Assembly (NCBI GenBank): GCA_018398765.1
Contig: JAHBMJ010005841.1
Location: forward strand, 1 to 20,000
Reading direction: 5' to 3'
Source of the DNA: Chromera velia
Taxonomy: Eukaryota; Sar; Chromeraceae
DNA: 20,000 bases
Shown here piece by piece: positions 1 through 11,853 of this stretch; position 1 is the stretch's first letter, and every line of letters begins with the position of its first letter. A program made the position numbers and the translations under genes. The notes under the pieces were generated by a model that saw only the letters and a program-made list of their open reading frames with translations, made no database searches and had not been told where the DNA came from.

Positions 1-1
1 A

Positions 2-1075
<1,074 letters not shown>

Positions 1076-1078
1076 TAG

Positions 1079-1520
1079 ACAGGAATTGCATGGTCAATTT
1101 TGGTTGGCAGTTAACCGCAGAAAAGCTGAGAAGAAGGACAGAGCACGTGGGACACACGCTCCAAGGGGGAGGGGCACGTAACATAGTGAGGCGAGCCATG
1201 GGACTGGCCAATCCCGGGGTGAGCCGAACTAACGCGCACCGCCGCCGCACGGGACGTCCGCAGCTTAGAGACCAACACATGCATGCAGGCTCATGGAGGC
1301 GCCGCCATGCCAGTCTGTATTAGAAGAGAATTAAATAAAATAGAAATAAAGTGGAATTAATTCAGTCAGCTGCATATAGCCTGGATTGAGTAAACAACAG
1401 TTGCTTGCAAAGCTTCTAGAAGCAGTTTGGAAGTGAACCTTGCACTGACAGACTTTCCGTAGTAGAGATCTAACCTAACTAAGTGCGCTCACTTAGGAGA
1501 AGAGGAGCTACCTCCTTACG
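1079..1520 (+). other. 3' flank of the gypsy copy, with possible polypurine tract and LTR remnant
   Basis: No reading frame here looks like a gene. A purine run at about 1163-1174 (AAGGGGGAGGGG), some 90 bases after the pol stop, fits the polypurine tract that primes plus-strand synthesis just before a 3' LTR. If so, the sequence after it is LTR. AATAAA-type signals occur near 1335-1350. No second copy is in the window to fix the LTR ends, and the stretch ends where the next repeat begins at 1521. The call is an inference from order and composition. Confidence 0.4.
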
Positions 1521-1879
1521 CGAATCCTAAAGCATTTTGGCGAGACCAAAGCCGCAATGCGTAAGGAAGTGGAAGGTTGTATGCAGGCGCGCGCGCTGTG
1601 TGAGCGTATACATTTAATTTGCCTGCATGCATGCAAATTACATTGATTCAATTACATAATTTCCTCATGCAGTTTGCAGTCTGAACAATACAGAGCGTAT
1701 CGATTGGAATACAATTATGTCCAGATCGAAGTGATTGTACTAAGAGAATACGCTGACAGACTCTCTGAGAACGACGATAGACGTATGAATCACGAATAGT
1801 AGGGAAGCTGAACCAGAAGGGGAATTCGAGATCTCTCTTCCCCGTGACTGTAATTCGATGATTCATAAGAGTTTCATCA
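1521..1879 (+). repeat. Direct repeat, left copy (probable 5' LTR)
   Basis: This copy aligns base for base with 3813-4171 at a constant offset of 2292. It starts CGAATCCTAAAG and ends GTTTCATCA. Its first bases differ from the right copy: ACG stands where the other has TGA. The left end may therefore be slightly eroded or may join the older gypsy remnant. A 72-80 residue minus-strand open frame runs through it, but the differences between the copies change the protein, so it does not look coding. Confidence 0.85.
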
Positions 1880-1881
1880 GG

Positions 1882-1896
1882 TGGTGACACGGAAGT
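1882..1896 (+). promoter_or_regulatory. Possible tRNA primer-binding site
   Basis: TGGTGACACGGAAGT begins two bases after the left repeat ends. LTR elements usually start minus-strand synthesis at a TGG-initiated site here, complementary to the CCA end of a tRNA. I could not match the rest to a particular tRNA, so the call rests on position and the leading TGG. Confidence 0.3.
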
Positions 1897-1958
1897 GGGG
1901 CAGACCGTCCTTGTGGTCTGTCGCGTAGCATCTTCTCTTCCTTAAAAGCGGTCAGAAA

Positions 1959-3419
1959 ATGTCGTTCACCTTCCTTCCCAACCTGTATATCAAACAGGAT
2001 GAGGGGAGTAAATTTGTCCGCAATTTTAAGAGAATCTTCACGTGCACTAGCATCTCTATCGATGGCATTGAAATGCAGCCGAAGAACCCAAATAAAAAGT
2101 GCAAGGTGTTGAAAGATGAAGAGAAGGTAGAGCATGGTAGAGCTACAATCTTGGCACCCTGCCAAAAAATTTGCTCCCAACGTCATTGGAGCCGCCAACC
2201 TGAAGAGCATCCATGCCGACATCGAGAATGCTTTTCGAATGGAAATGCAGGACTTGGTTTTTCAGGATGGGCCTGCCAGGTACCTGATTTCCCTCTTCAA
2301 GGTTGCTGGGCGAGCCAGCAGAGAGGCTGGTCTGAATTCCGTGACCATCAACGACGACTTCTCTGAGTGCGCAGACCTCCGATTTTTCATCACCAACCAG
2401 GTCAAGCTCTGGCTCCCAGAGAAGATCAAAGACGGTATTGTGAACAAGCTCGGACGGGTTTCGTCCACGATCCCGCTTGACAAATGCTTTGCCTGTGTCC
2501 TTGCATTCGTCCGATCCCAAGTGAGATTCAACCTGTACTCCCTTGTCTGGCAGAAATTCATCCAGCTTGTGAAGACAGTCGAAAGAGGACAGCTTGAAGG
2601 ACAAGAGCCTGCCCTCTACCTTGATGAGATCCAAACCCCCCTAGCCGAGATAGCGGAGATCGAGCTCCCTATTCGCACAAAGGATAAGTGGGACAGAAAC
2701 TGTCCTGCAGATCAAGAGGACAAGATCCAGAAGCTCGACCTCAGGGAGAACGTCCCTTTCATCTCGATGATCATGGGCATTGCCTCTGAGGGCCTCCTCT
2801 CAGGCAACAGACAACAAAATATTAACAACAGAGTGGAGGGGTACACTCGGGATTACGAGACGTGGATGGATATTTGGGGGACAGATTTGGGAAAGACACT
2901 CCCTGATGAGGTATACAAGCCCCTTCCCCCTCAGGGCCTCAGCCTGGTGACATGGTAAACGGTGTGCATGTACCTCACCCTTATGAGAAGGGCATATACG
3001 TGATGAAAGCCGCAGGTCCGCTGATGGAGTTGCAGGACCCGAAAAGTTGGGAAAGAGCAGGGAGGCAGAATATCTCCCAAGCAGAAAGGAAAGACAAGAA
3101 GCAGAAAGGACAGAAACAGAAAGACAGAGAAAACAGAAGATTTACACAGCATGCTCAGAGAGAGAAAGAGAAAGAGTGGGCAGGTGGTAATATGCAGGAA
3201 GGGAAAGAGCAGTAAGGCTACCCATGGGGAAAGGCATGGCTGGTGGCAGCAGAGACGGCGATCAACACTGCCCTGAACAGTCAGATCGCGAAGGATGATC
3301 CTGCCATTGCGGCAGTGATCGAGAGAAGGTGGAAGGAGAATCTGAATACCTTTGTCAGAGCGCATGTCGAAATAAAACCGATAGGAGGCAACAAGTCAGG
3401 AGGGTGGAAAAATGGTTAG
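1959..3419 (+). pseudogene. Unrecognised broken gene inside the LTR-like element (gag-like or capsid-like candidate)
   Basis: I do not recognise this protein. The start ATG at 1959 opens frame 3 (MSFTFLPNLYIKQ). Near an A6 run at about 2165-2170 the sensible reading moves to frame 1 (KKFAPNVIGAANL), which stays open to TAA at 2956-2958. It then returns to frame 3 from about 2952 (MVNGVHVPHPYEKG). There it passes a Lys/Arg/Glu-rich stretch and a TAA at 3213-3215, continues as YPWGKAWLVAAETAIN and ends at TAG 3417-3419. The intact ancestor would have had roughly 480 residues: mostly helical, with regular hydrophobic spacing, no catalytic motif and no zinc knuckle seen. Position between LTR-like repeats suggests a gag or nucleocapsid-type structural protein, but a captured host gene is possible. 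Two frame changes and a stop argue that it is dead, unless introns hide here. Confidence 0.55.
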
Positions 3420-3812
3420 GAAAGTGAGTAAGGAGTGAAAAGAAAAAAAAATGAACAGCACCTCGAAAAGAAAAGGATACAAAAACAGAGAACTCTCTCC
3501 TTGTCTGTGATCTTTCAGTCTTTTTCTCGTTCTCATGCATCACAGAAGTGAAAGTAAGAGTTGATCGTTGTGTTTGGATATAATTTGAGAACACTCTTTC
3601 ACCAGACAGAATGTCAGAGATCTCTCTCGCCCTGCTTGCAGACTTGTCTTCAAATGTATTGACGAATCCTTTGAGGTAAAGTTCTCTCTTCAATGATAAA
3701 TGAAGAAAGACAGAAAGCAGATGAAGCATAGACGACGTCGTGCCTTGTTCGAGCAATAAGTCAAAAAGGGAATGAAAGCACCGCTCCGCTCAAAAAGAAA
3801 GTAATGCGCTGA

Positions 3813-4171
3813 CGAATCCTAAAGCATTTTGGCGAGACCAAAGGCGCAATGCATAAGGAAGTGGAAGGTTGTATGCAGGCGCACACGCTGTGTGAGCGTA
3901 TACATTTAATTTGCCTGCATGCATGCAAATTGCATTGATTCAATTACATAATTTCCTCACACAGTTTGCAGTCTGAACAATATAGAGCGTATCGATTGGA
4001 ATACAATTATGTCCAGCTCGAAGTGATTGTACTAAGAGAATACGCTGACAGACTCTTTGAGAACGACAATAGACGTATGAATTACGAACAGTAGGGAAGC
4101 TGAACCAGAAGGGGAATTCGAGATCTCTCTTCCCCGTGACTGTAATTCGATGATTCATAAGAGTTTCATCA
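3813..4171 (+). repeat. Direct repeat, right copy (probable 3' LTR)
   Basis: This is the second copy of the 359-bp repeat, about 96% identical to 1521-1879. Including bases 3810-3812 it starts TGACGAATCC and ends TTTCATCA. The first seven and last seven bases form an imperfect inverted repeat, as LTR ends do. The 11-mer TGACGAATCCT also occurs at about 3660-3670 inside the element. AT-rich DNA follows at once. Confidence 0.85.
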
Positions 4172-4973
4172 ATAAGTATATATATACCTAGATATATACT
4201 AGACTATATATGGGGATATTGAATATAGGGGATGATAATCCCATGCTAGTTTTTCTACCGGTTTGGTATCTTATTAGAAAAAAAAGTTTTGGACACTGCA
4301 TGGCAAATACTTTTTTTTTTGAACGTTATATTATATACTCTTAGTTGGATCTAGCTATTTTTATACTTTCTTGAGCATTTTTATGGGCGGTCAAGTATGT
4401 GAGTCACAGACCCACAACTGTTATCACTACCTATGCAAGGCATCTTCTTCCTGCATGGCAACCACTGTTCTCCTCTCGATTTTTCTCCTGTCCTATCCTG
4501 TCCCAACACAAATTCACAAACCCGTACCGGCTTTTGGATGGATCCGACAATTGAAACGCAGAGGCGAGTTACACCTCAGACGGCCCTGAACTGGAGAGAG
4601 AGGGAACCCTCTCCTCTCCTGTTTCTCACTCTCCGTTTGTCTGTGGGCCAACTCCTCTTTCAAAGGTCTGTGCTTGACTCGATCGATCCCGTGTCAACAC
4701 ACATTCAGCATTCAAGCACAAGCACCGCTGCTTATCTTAATTTACACAGCAATCCTCCACATACCGGAATTCACTCATTCAAGCACTGACCCTCCGAAGA
4801 GTGCCAATTACCCGTTCGACCAAGTCCCTCCACTGTCACTTCTTCTCTCCCCTTCCTTTTCTCTTCACCTCCTATTCCGAACGCCCTCCAAGGCACCTCC
4901 AGGAACGAAGGAGACAACAGACACACCGCAGATCCATCCAAGCAAGGCACCCGAACACGGGAGGATACCGAAC

Positions 4974-4980
<7 letters not shown>
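4172..4980. other. Intergenic, no gene seen
   Basis: An AT-rich start (runs of TATATA near 4178-4212, T10 near 4311-4320) is followed by pyrimidine-rich low-complexity sequence. Open frames exist but are rich in Ser, Pro, Thr and His, cross microsatellites and show no domain or splice logic. I see no RNA gene. Confidence 0.5.

Positions 4981-4981
<1 letters not shown>

Positions 4982-5039
<58 letters not shown>
4982..5039. repeat. (CA)n-(GA)n compound microsatellite
   Basis: About 17 CA units run straight into about 12 GA units. The tract lies in otherwise gene-free sequence and creates spurious open frames of His-Thr and Arg-Glu repeats. Confidence 0.95.
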
Positions 5040-5650
5040 GATACCCCTCGTGTCACGGACAAGGCAGGCAGGCAAGCAACGAAGGTCTCCGCGAAGCACT
5101 TTCAGGAGGGCCCGGAAAAGGGAACACTCCCGGATTCACACGAACAAAAGAAAACAGAAGAGAAGAGAAACGGCAGCAGCAATCCAGATGGACAGACAGA
5201 CAGATTCAAAGAAGAAAACGAAGCGCAGAGTGTAAAAAAGACGCCCAAAGACCTCCACGCCACCAAGAGAGAGAGACAGAGAGCGCAGAATACAAAGAAC
5301 CAAGCAGGGAGAAGCAGAGAAAGAGGCAGCACGGAGGACCAAAGAACCCCCCTTCCTCCTTCTCTGCCCTCTCACGTGGCTACAGCAACTCCCTCTCTCC
5401 CTCCCCAGTTTCGCTTCACTGCGGGTCCCTTCCTTGCTCCGTTCCTTTATGAATTTACGGTGACAAGATTTTCCGTCTCAGTTATTTTTCTTTCTGCAAG
5501 TCTAATCAATAGTCCTTCGTTTTTCTTGAATTCGCTGTTCTTCCTCCCCACTTGTCTGCATTCTCTCTGGAGGTCCCGAAAGGCACTCCGTACGTATCGG
5601 ATGCAGGATTGAAGTCGCGCAGACCGATGGGGACACAAGTCAGATAGGCA
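5040..5650. other. Purine-rich low-complexity intergenic DNA
   Basis: The + strand is rich in AGA, GAA and CAG words up to about 5340, then pyrimidine-rich. A 312-codon + strand frame spans 4674-5612, but its composition follows the simple-sequence bias and it has no recognisable domain. I do not call a gene. Confidence 0.45.
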
Positions 5651-5684
5651 GGAAAGAAAGAAAGAAAGAAAGAAAGAAAGAAAA
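5651..5684. repeat. (GAAA)n microsatellite
   Basis: About eight GAAA units occur here. Imperfect GACAGA/GAAAGAC words continue to about 5780, making this a purine-rich flank downstream of the minus-strand gene that ends at 5998. Confidence 0.9.
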
Positions 5685-5997
5685 GGAGAAGCACAGACTG
5701 GCAGACAACGGAGCAGAAGGACAGGTAGAGAGGCAGACAGAGACAGACAGAAAGAAAGACGGACAGAGAGACAAGAGAGAGGAAGACCTCAACACAATGC
5801 CCACATGATTTCTTTCAACCCTCCCTCCTCAGAAATGACAGACCGACCAACTGGCCGACTGATAAGAGAAGGTGAAAGAAAGAAAAGGCGCGTCTCTAAC
5901 CGATCCATCCCTCCTGCCGTCTCTCAAGCAACCTTCACCTCCCCTCTTCCTTTTCCATCCATTCCTTCTATCAGACCCCTGCCCTACGTGGACAGGC

Positions 5998-8900
5998 CTA
6001 CTGTGTGTTATTGTTGAAGAGCTGCTTCAAAGGACCGTAGGAGTGGAAATGAGGGCGGGGCTCCGGGGTGGAACAGGACCCGGAAGGTGACGCCCCGGCC
6101 CTGGCCCCGTCCTCTGCTCTCTTCATTTCGGCCTCCCCTCTCCTGCCGTTGCCACCTCCGATGGAGGGAGACACGGATGAGGTCGAGTCCTGATGACGCT
6201 CTGATTGCTGGTCTGTGTCTGCTTCCGAAGGCTCAAAAGCCGAATCCAATTCTTCTTCCTCGTCCTCCTCCTCCTCTGCCTCACGGTCAGCATGAGGGCT
6301 TTCCTCCCCCCCCTCTGCAGGGCTTTTATACTCAGCGCTGTACTTCTGGTTATGCGGCACGGGCCGCCAACCGTGCCCTGCGCCTCTGTGGGTGGCCGCC
6401 CCCGTACGAGAAGAACGGGAGGAGTTGAGATCTGAATTCCATGTGTCCCCATCGTCTTCGTCTTCTGTCAGACCTCCGTTTCCTCCTGCGAGGGCCTCTG
6501 TCTCCTCTGTGCTGCTCCTCCCTGTGGTCATACGACGCATGAACTTCCAGGCCCCTTCGGCTGCACGCTGAACCTGCCGCATGGGCCCGTTGCTACCTGC
6601 AGCCTCGCCTGGGTAGTAGCCTGCGGAGAAAGGGAATGGAATTGCCATGTTTTCAATGACTTGCCTTTCGGCTTGGTGGAACACTCATTCACTGGCACTC
6701 ACGCTGTCGCTGGACTAGAGCGGGTCTTAGAGTTTACGTGCTCTTTTTGAGGCTGGGGGATTCCAGAAGCTTGGACACATGAATTGAGCGACAAATTGAT
6801 TGTGAGGGGGTAGAACTGGAAACACAAAAACGGACTCCCGATTTGTTTGAAGTCACTGCAGGACGGATGGATCGATGCACTGCGTCCCTTCCTTCCTTCC
6901 TTCCTTCCTTCCTTCCTTCCGTCCTTCCTTCCTTCCGTCCGTCCTTCCTTCCTTCCTTCCTCCCTTCCTTCCTTCCTTCCCTTCCTTCCTTCCGTCGTTC
7001 CTTCCTTCCTTCCTTCCCTCCTTCCTTCCTTCCTTCCTTCCCTCGTGAAACTCTGTATTGATGTGCTTCATAGCCTCTGTACTTGGAGGCTTGCTTGTCC
7101 GTTCAACCGGTTAGGAGGATTTGGCAGAGCCTCGCCTTTCCCTTCACGACCCCTCGTAACTGAGTTTGACCTGACTGACTGAGCAAGCGTGTCTTCTGAC
7201 TGGTTGACTGATTGACTGACTGACTCATATTCTCGCTCGATGTCTCGTCATGATCCCCGTGAGATGACATCATCGATCGCTCCTCCTCGTCTCCCTCTCC
7301 CCCCCTTCCAGACATCCTCTGCTTCATGTTCTGGATACAAGAGGGCACCAACAGAACCACCACAAAAATCAGACCCACGAGCACCAGGAACGCCTTCTGC
7401 TTGAAGGAGGACACACACAGGATGGGCACAGAGAGGAACACAAAGTCTGTACTGTGAGCACAGAAGAATGGAAAGAACCAAAGCCGCATGTCCACAAACG
7501 GTAGAGAGACAGAGAAAAAATCACACAAGCTGATTAAAAATGCTACTTTCCTCCTTTTCTTCGTTCAAAGAGAATTTTCTGAAAGGAAACGTCAAAGACA
7601 CACTCCTTTCTTCTCTTCCCTCTTTTGCCTCTCTTCGACTGATGAGCAGATAGGAGAAAATGAGGCCCCTTTCTTTTTTCTGGACTGACGAAAAGATAGG
7701 AGAATGTCGACTGGATCCTCCCTACTAGACCCTTCGCCCCTCCCACTGGTTCCTCCTTCAGTCTGTATCTGACTGCTGCAGTCACTTCAGTCGGCTGCCG
7801 GGAGAAGAGCAGGAAGTACATCACCCCTGCTGTCCCCCCATCTTCCGTCTGCCCCTGTAGTCTCCTGCTTCCCTCACTTCCATCCTCCTTAATCTCATCC
7901 TCCTTTCCTGCACACACACGAAGTTCATTCTCGATCCAACCGTCCAACACCAGAGACGGGTGGGGGGGCTGTCGCCCCTGTGGGTCAAGCGGTGAGACGG
8001 CAATTGCCGTCTCTCCCCCGTCCGTCAGGGGTGTCATGGCAAGAACGGATGGGCCGTAGTTGTCGTCAGAGAGGGATGAGGTGTCGACTACAGTGTCAAG
8101 GCGGCGGCGCCACAGCCAGCCTGTGGGAGCGGGATGGAAGGGGTTCTGGTGTTGTTTGGCGCACTTGGCTGAGTCAATGGTGAGTACGTCCTGGGCTCTG
8201 GAGGCCAGGCCGAGGACTTTGACGTCAGGGGTGATTCCCGAAAGGGTCAGTCCCGGAATGAAAATTTTGGCATGGGGATCGACAGAGTCGTCACCCGCAA
8301 GGCGGCGACGACGGAGGGAAGGGGGGTTCTGATCGTTGCCTTTTTCCTCGGCTGCTTTGTCTTTGTCGCTGCGGTCTTGTCTCTTTGAGAGAAGTGTCAG
8401 GGGTGATGCAATCTCCGCTGCGGTCTGTGCATACTCGACCCGTATGAAGGTCGGGATGCCGGGGTCCACCCAGACCTTTTTCTCCCATGATGCCGGGGCA
8501 CTCACACCGTCACACGCAGCCATGAGAAGTGTCTGTTCTTCCATCTCCTTCTTCTCTGTCTCTGCCTCTTCTGCTGTTGGGGCACTGTCCTTGTCCTTCT
8601 TTTTCATCACCTTCTCCTTATCTTCCTCCTTTGCCAGATCTAACTGAATGTCTGCACAAGTGACGAGCTTGAACGGATCTTCCTTCAGATTCAACATCGA
8701 GAATGTCTCTGCATTCAAGGAAGGGAGACTGGGGGGAGGGGGGGGAGGAGGGGGGGAGGGAACAAAATCGCCTCTGCCCTCAATAGAATCACCCCCGGCG
8801 TCCTCCTCTGCGGATGTGGAGTTATCTCCCCCATCTAGCACAGGCCCCACGCCGAGAGGATTCTCCAGCAGTGGATCTGCTGCATCGTCTTTTTCTTTGT

Positions 8901-11076
8901 CTTTGTCTTTCAGGAGACGGGAGGCGGAGGGAGGGGGGGTGGAGGGGCCTACAGGGGAGACAGGAGAAAGGAGGTCTGCGAATAGAGTGTGGAGGTCAAC
9001 GAAGGCATCGAACATGTGGCAGGAAGAGAGGGCGGTGAAGAGGGGAGAATCGAAATCGGCTGTGGAGGTGGCAAGGTCATCGGAGGAATCCGAATCAGAC
9101 GGAGAAGATTTTTGGATGAGGAGACGGCGACTGTCAGAGGGTTTGTCGGTTGAAGAAGTGGTGGTGGTGGTAGTAGTTGTGGTGTCATCTGCTGTTGTGG
9201 TGGTCGTGGTGGTGGTTGTGGAGTTGTCTGAAGAAGATGCCATTGTCTCGTTGGATGCAGCGGTGGTGGTGGAGTTTTCTGTTTTGGTGGTTGTTGTGGG
9301 GTCGGGTGGGGGGCGTGTGGGAGCGTCTGTTGTGAGGTCATCTTTGGAGACTGTGGGGGTATCTGTTGAGAGCTGGTGTTGGAATTGGATTGTTGTGGTC
9401 ATCGTGGCAACGAGCGGAAAGGTCTTGGTGAAATTGGTGTTGGCCAGTTCTGTCACTTGCGCAATGAACGAATCCTGATTGTCCTCCATGATCTGCACCA
9501 TCGCCTTCTTCAAAGGACCGAAGGGACGCCACCACACAGCGATGTACACCGGCTGGGAGAAGAAGGAGGCAGCTCGCTTGTCTGCGTCGGAGAGAATGGT
9601 GAGCTCGGAAGTGGTCGAGCTGTGAAGCCAAGAACAGAAATCCGCAGCATCTGCAGAAGGGCAGAAAGGAGAAGAGAGAAGGGAGAGGGCAAAACAGAAA
9701 GAGGTAAATCGTCATGGACTCTTCTCTTTCTGCCTATTTCATTCACGAAAATCTGTTCCTTTTCCTTTCCCACTTTTTGGCCCACAATCTTTTCCTTTCC
9801 TGTATCTTCATTTACTTCCCTTCGCCCGCCTTCAAGGCACCGTAATCCCAAACGGATGTTCCTGGATTCTCGACACAGACGCGTGATTTAGGGATAAAAT
9901 GCAAACACAAAGAGAAGGCGAATCGTCGCTCTGTATCGCTCTTTCTTCTCTTTCAGGAAAGCAGATCTCGTTCCTCCTCTTCTTTCCCCCACTTCCCACT
10001 CAAGACAGAAACAAGCGAACGGGATTCTCAAAGCAACACCCCCCCATCGCCCTTTTCAAGCTTCCGCCTGTGCACAGACTCCCACGCACACTTCTCCTTC
10101 GGTCTGACTGACCATAATTGAAGGCCGTCGGATTGGCCCCGTACTTCATCATCAGGATGTGCGGAGCCGTGGCGTTGATCTTCACATTGATGGCTGAAGG
10201 GGCGGGTTCAGAGGGCAAACGGAAATTCGTCCACGGCAGAGAACGAGGCTTCGAAGAAGAGAGCGACGACGGATCGAAAAGCAGCAAGGCTGAGAAAAGT
10301 TGTGGTCTGCTCACTCGCTCTACTCCCCAATCATCTGCATTGGCTAAAGATAGGAAAAGAAGAAAAAGGAAACAGGCCCACAGAAAGAAAGTGGTGGTCA
10401 AAGGCTTACCAGCGATGGGAGGGAGGTGTTTGAGGTCGTGGGAGGCCTTGAAGCACCTGCAGCGGCAGGAAGCAGGTGAAGCAGTAGGGTCAGGAGAGGG
10501 AAGAGAGGGGTGACGATGTTCCTTGTCTGCCGATATGAGTCACCTACCACATCGACGCAAGGATTGAGGAGGGAAAGAGTGACAGGAAGTGAGAATGAAT
10601 TCAGCGAAGCATGAAAAGGAGGGACGAGAAGGAGGGAAGCAGGCGGGAATGAAGGCGGCAGCAGGAAAGGGAAGAGGGAGAAGGGAAGACAGCAACAGCA
10701 GACTGAGAGACGGAGAGACACACTGAATCAAGGAACATCAGGAGGGTCGCAACACATTCTTACGCGTGCTCCTTCTGGCAAGAGAAAGAACAGAAAGAGG
10801 ACAAACTCACTGGACGGAGTCGGGTTCTCCGAAGAGCTCTGCCGTCACTTCGTTGGCCCCAGTGGCGTTGATCGCATCAACAGAAATTGGGAGAGTGAAG
10901 TCCGTACAATCGTCAGCGTTGATCGAAAGAGAGACATCCTCCTTCTTTATCTCTCCTGTTTCCACCTCACCCGTCGACTCCGCATCAGGATCTGGCGGTG
11001 GGTGTTCACCTGCGTCCTTCCCTAAGGCCGAAACAACAATGCAACACCCCAACAGCCAGAGGAGAAAAGCCTTCAT
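5998..11076 (-). CDS. Predicted type I membrane, mucin-like surface protein (six exons)
   Basis: I do not recognise a named family. Exons on the minus strand are 11076-10811, 10456-10410, 10343-10113, 9650-7547, 7451-7225 and 6620-5998. They total 3498 nt, about 1165 residues, with consistent phases. Five of six boundaries are good; the end of exon 4 is the weak one. The start is Met at 11076 because it opens a signal peptide (MKAFLLWLLGCCIVVSALG). An ectodomain of beta-strand character follows, with N-glycosylation sequons (for example NAT). Next come a Thr/Ser-rich mucin-like region with long Thr runs (about residues 265-360), a poly-Pro run near 480, Lys/Glu-rich linkers, and one membrane helix near 903-922 (FLVLVGLIFVVVLLVP). 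The Ser/Glu-rich cytoplasmic tail carries an acidic cluster. Topology suggests a cell-surface or secretory-route glycoprotein. Donors are GTGAGT, GTAAGC, GTCAGT, GTAGCA (doubtful) and GTCAGT. Confidence 0.7.
6886..7043. repeat. (TTCC)n imperfect array inside an intron
   Basis: About 158 bp of TTCC units broken by CGTCC, CCTCC and CCCTTCC variants. It lies inside intron 5 of the minus-strand gene, so the transcript carries GGAA repeats. Long homopurine-homopyrimidine tracts of this kind can form triplex DNA. It makes long open frames on both strands that are not genes. Confidence 0.95.
7546..7710 (-). other. Uncertain 3' end of exon 4 in the mucin-like gene
   Basis: Exon 4 stays open to a TAG at 7543-7545. 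The next exon (7451, acceptor after CTCACAG) needs phase 2. The only nearby phase-2 donor I found is the weak GTAGCA at 7546. Alternatives are a GTCAGT donor in phase 0 near 7693, followed by a 32-nt micro-exon after TTTCCTTTCAG (about 7578-7547), or GTAGGG near 7709. All join the same membrane exon. They differ in whether a basic Lys/Arg-rich stretch is included before it. Confidence 0.4.
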
Positions 11077-11300
11077 TCTGACCAATCTGAAAGATCTTCT
11101 CTGGTGTTCAAATGGGAGATCACTCTCACAAGACGGGTGCACTCAGACAATCATAGAAACAACAGAAACAAACAACACGTCAAGGATGCTTCATGCTTCT
11201 TCATGTAAGTGTGTGGCAGTGTTCTGAAGAATCATGAATCTGTGTCAGATCGACAGAGGTCGACAAAAAAAATTTGCCAGGGCTTATATATCACTTGCCA
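11077..11300 (-). promoter_or_regulatory. Upstream region of the mucin-like gene, with TATA-like site
   Basis: On the minus strand TATATAAG lies at 11290-11283, about 207 bases upstream of the start codon. That would suit a TATA box only with a 5' leader of about 175 bases. There is no independent evidence for the transcription start. Confidence 0.25.
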
Positions 11301-11534
11301 TCACTTGCCGTCTCTCAAATATCGGCTTCATTCGGCTTCGCACATGCTTTTTTTTTGCCTCACTCGCGCGCACGGTCCCGTAACGCAAGATTCCGGACTG
11401 TCATGCACATACGGCAGTTTTTGTGGCGAAGGTGAGTGCCCCAAGCACTCAGGCTGTCCGATCCCTGTGTGTCTTCCTTTTACCGTTTGAGCAGTCTAAG
11501 ATATGCAACGCATATGAAGACGCCATGCAGGCAC

Positions 11535-11557
11535 TTGTGACTTTTTAAAAGTCACAA
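11535..11557. repeat. Perfect inverted repeat, 11-bp arms
   Basis: The arms TTGTGACTTTT and AAAAGTCACAA are separated by one T. The sequence would fold as a hairpin on either strand. It is not followed by a gene end, so I do not call it a terminator. A palindromic TGACGTCA lies close by at 11582-11589. Confidence 0.85.
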
Positions 11558-11853
11558 CTTGACTCACAAGTTTTTTTTTTTTGACGTCACAATGCCAGTG
11601 ATGTTACATGCATTCGGTCCAGTCTAGAAGTTTGGTTTCAAAACTGAGGCTCTCTATTTACTCCCAATCTCCATCCATCTCCATCAGTATCCGTCGGTGC
11701 CTACGCCACAGCAATAGCCCTAACACTCGCAAAAGAACAGTAGAACACTCCTGGGCCTATCTAGGCCTATCACAGAGAAAAAAAAAATAATTTAAGCCCA
11801 TTCTCGCACAATTTTTTTTTTTCCGACGATGTTAGGTGACAAACAACTGTTGT

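Larger units (their letters stand above)
1521..4171 (+). mobile_element. LTR-like element without visible pol, carrying a broken gene
   Basis: Two direct repeats, 1521-1879 and 3813-4171, are 359 bp each, align without gaps and differ at about 13 positions, mostly transitions. They frame a 1.9-kb interior. The right copy can be extended to start TGACGAA (3810) and both end TTCATCA, which gives LTR-like TG...CA ends with a short inverted repeat. Two bases after the left repeat is TGGTGACAC (1882), where a tRNA primer-binding site would lie. The interior holds a broken + strand gene (1959-3419) and no reverse transcriptase or integrase. No target-site duplication is evident, the left repeat lacks the TGA start, and the A-rich run at 3791-3801 is a weak polypurine tract. 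The best reading is a non-autonomous LTR element, perhaps of the kind that keeps only a gag-like gene. A segmental duplication is the alternative. Confidence 0.6.

Noticed and set aside
1648-1890. Minus-strand open frame of 80 codons in the left repeat, with a relative at 3940-4158 in the right repeat
   Set aside because: Most differences between the copies change amino acids and are spread evenly, so there is no sign of protein constraint. It is an incidental frame in LTR-like sequence.
4674-5612. 312-codon + strand frame
   Set aside because: It crosses CA/GA microsatellites, and its composition only follows the simple-sequence bias.
6853-7071. Gly-Arg-Lys-Glu repeat frame
   Set aside because: It is a translation of the intronic (TTCC)n array.
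8648-9478. 276-codon + strand frame rich in Val and Gly
   Set aside because: It is antisense to the Thr-rich exon of the mucin-like gene, which has the signal peptide, sequons and splice support.
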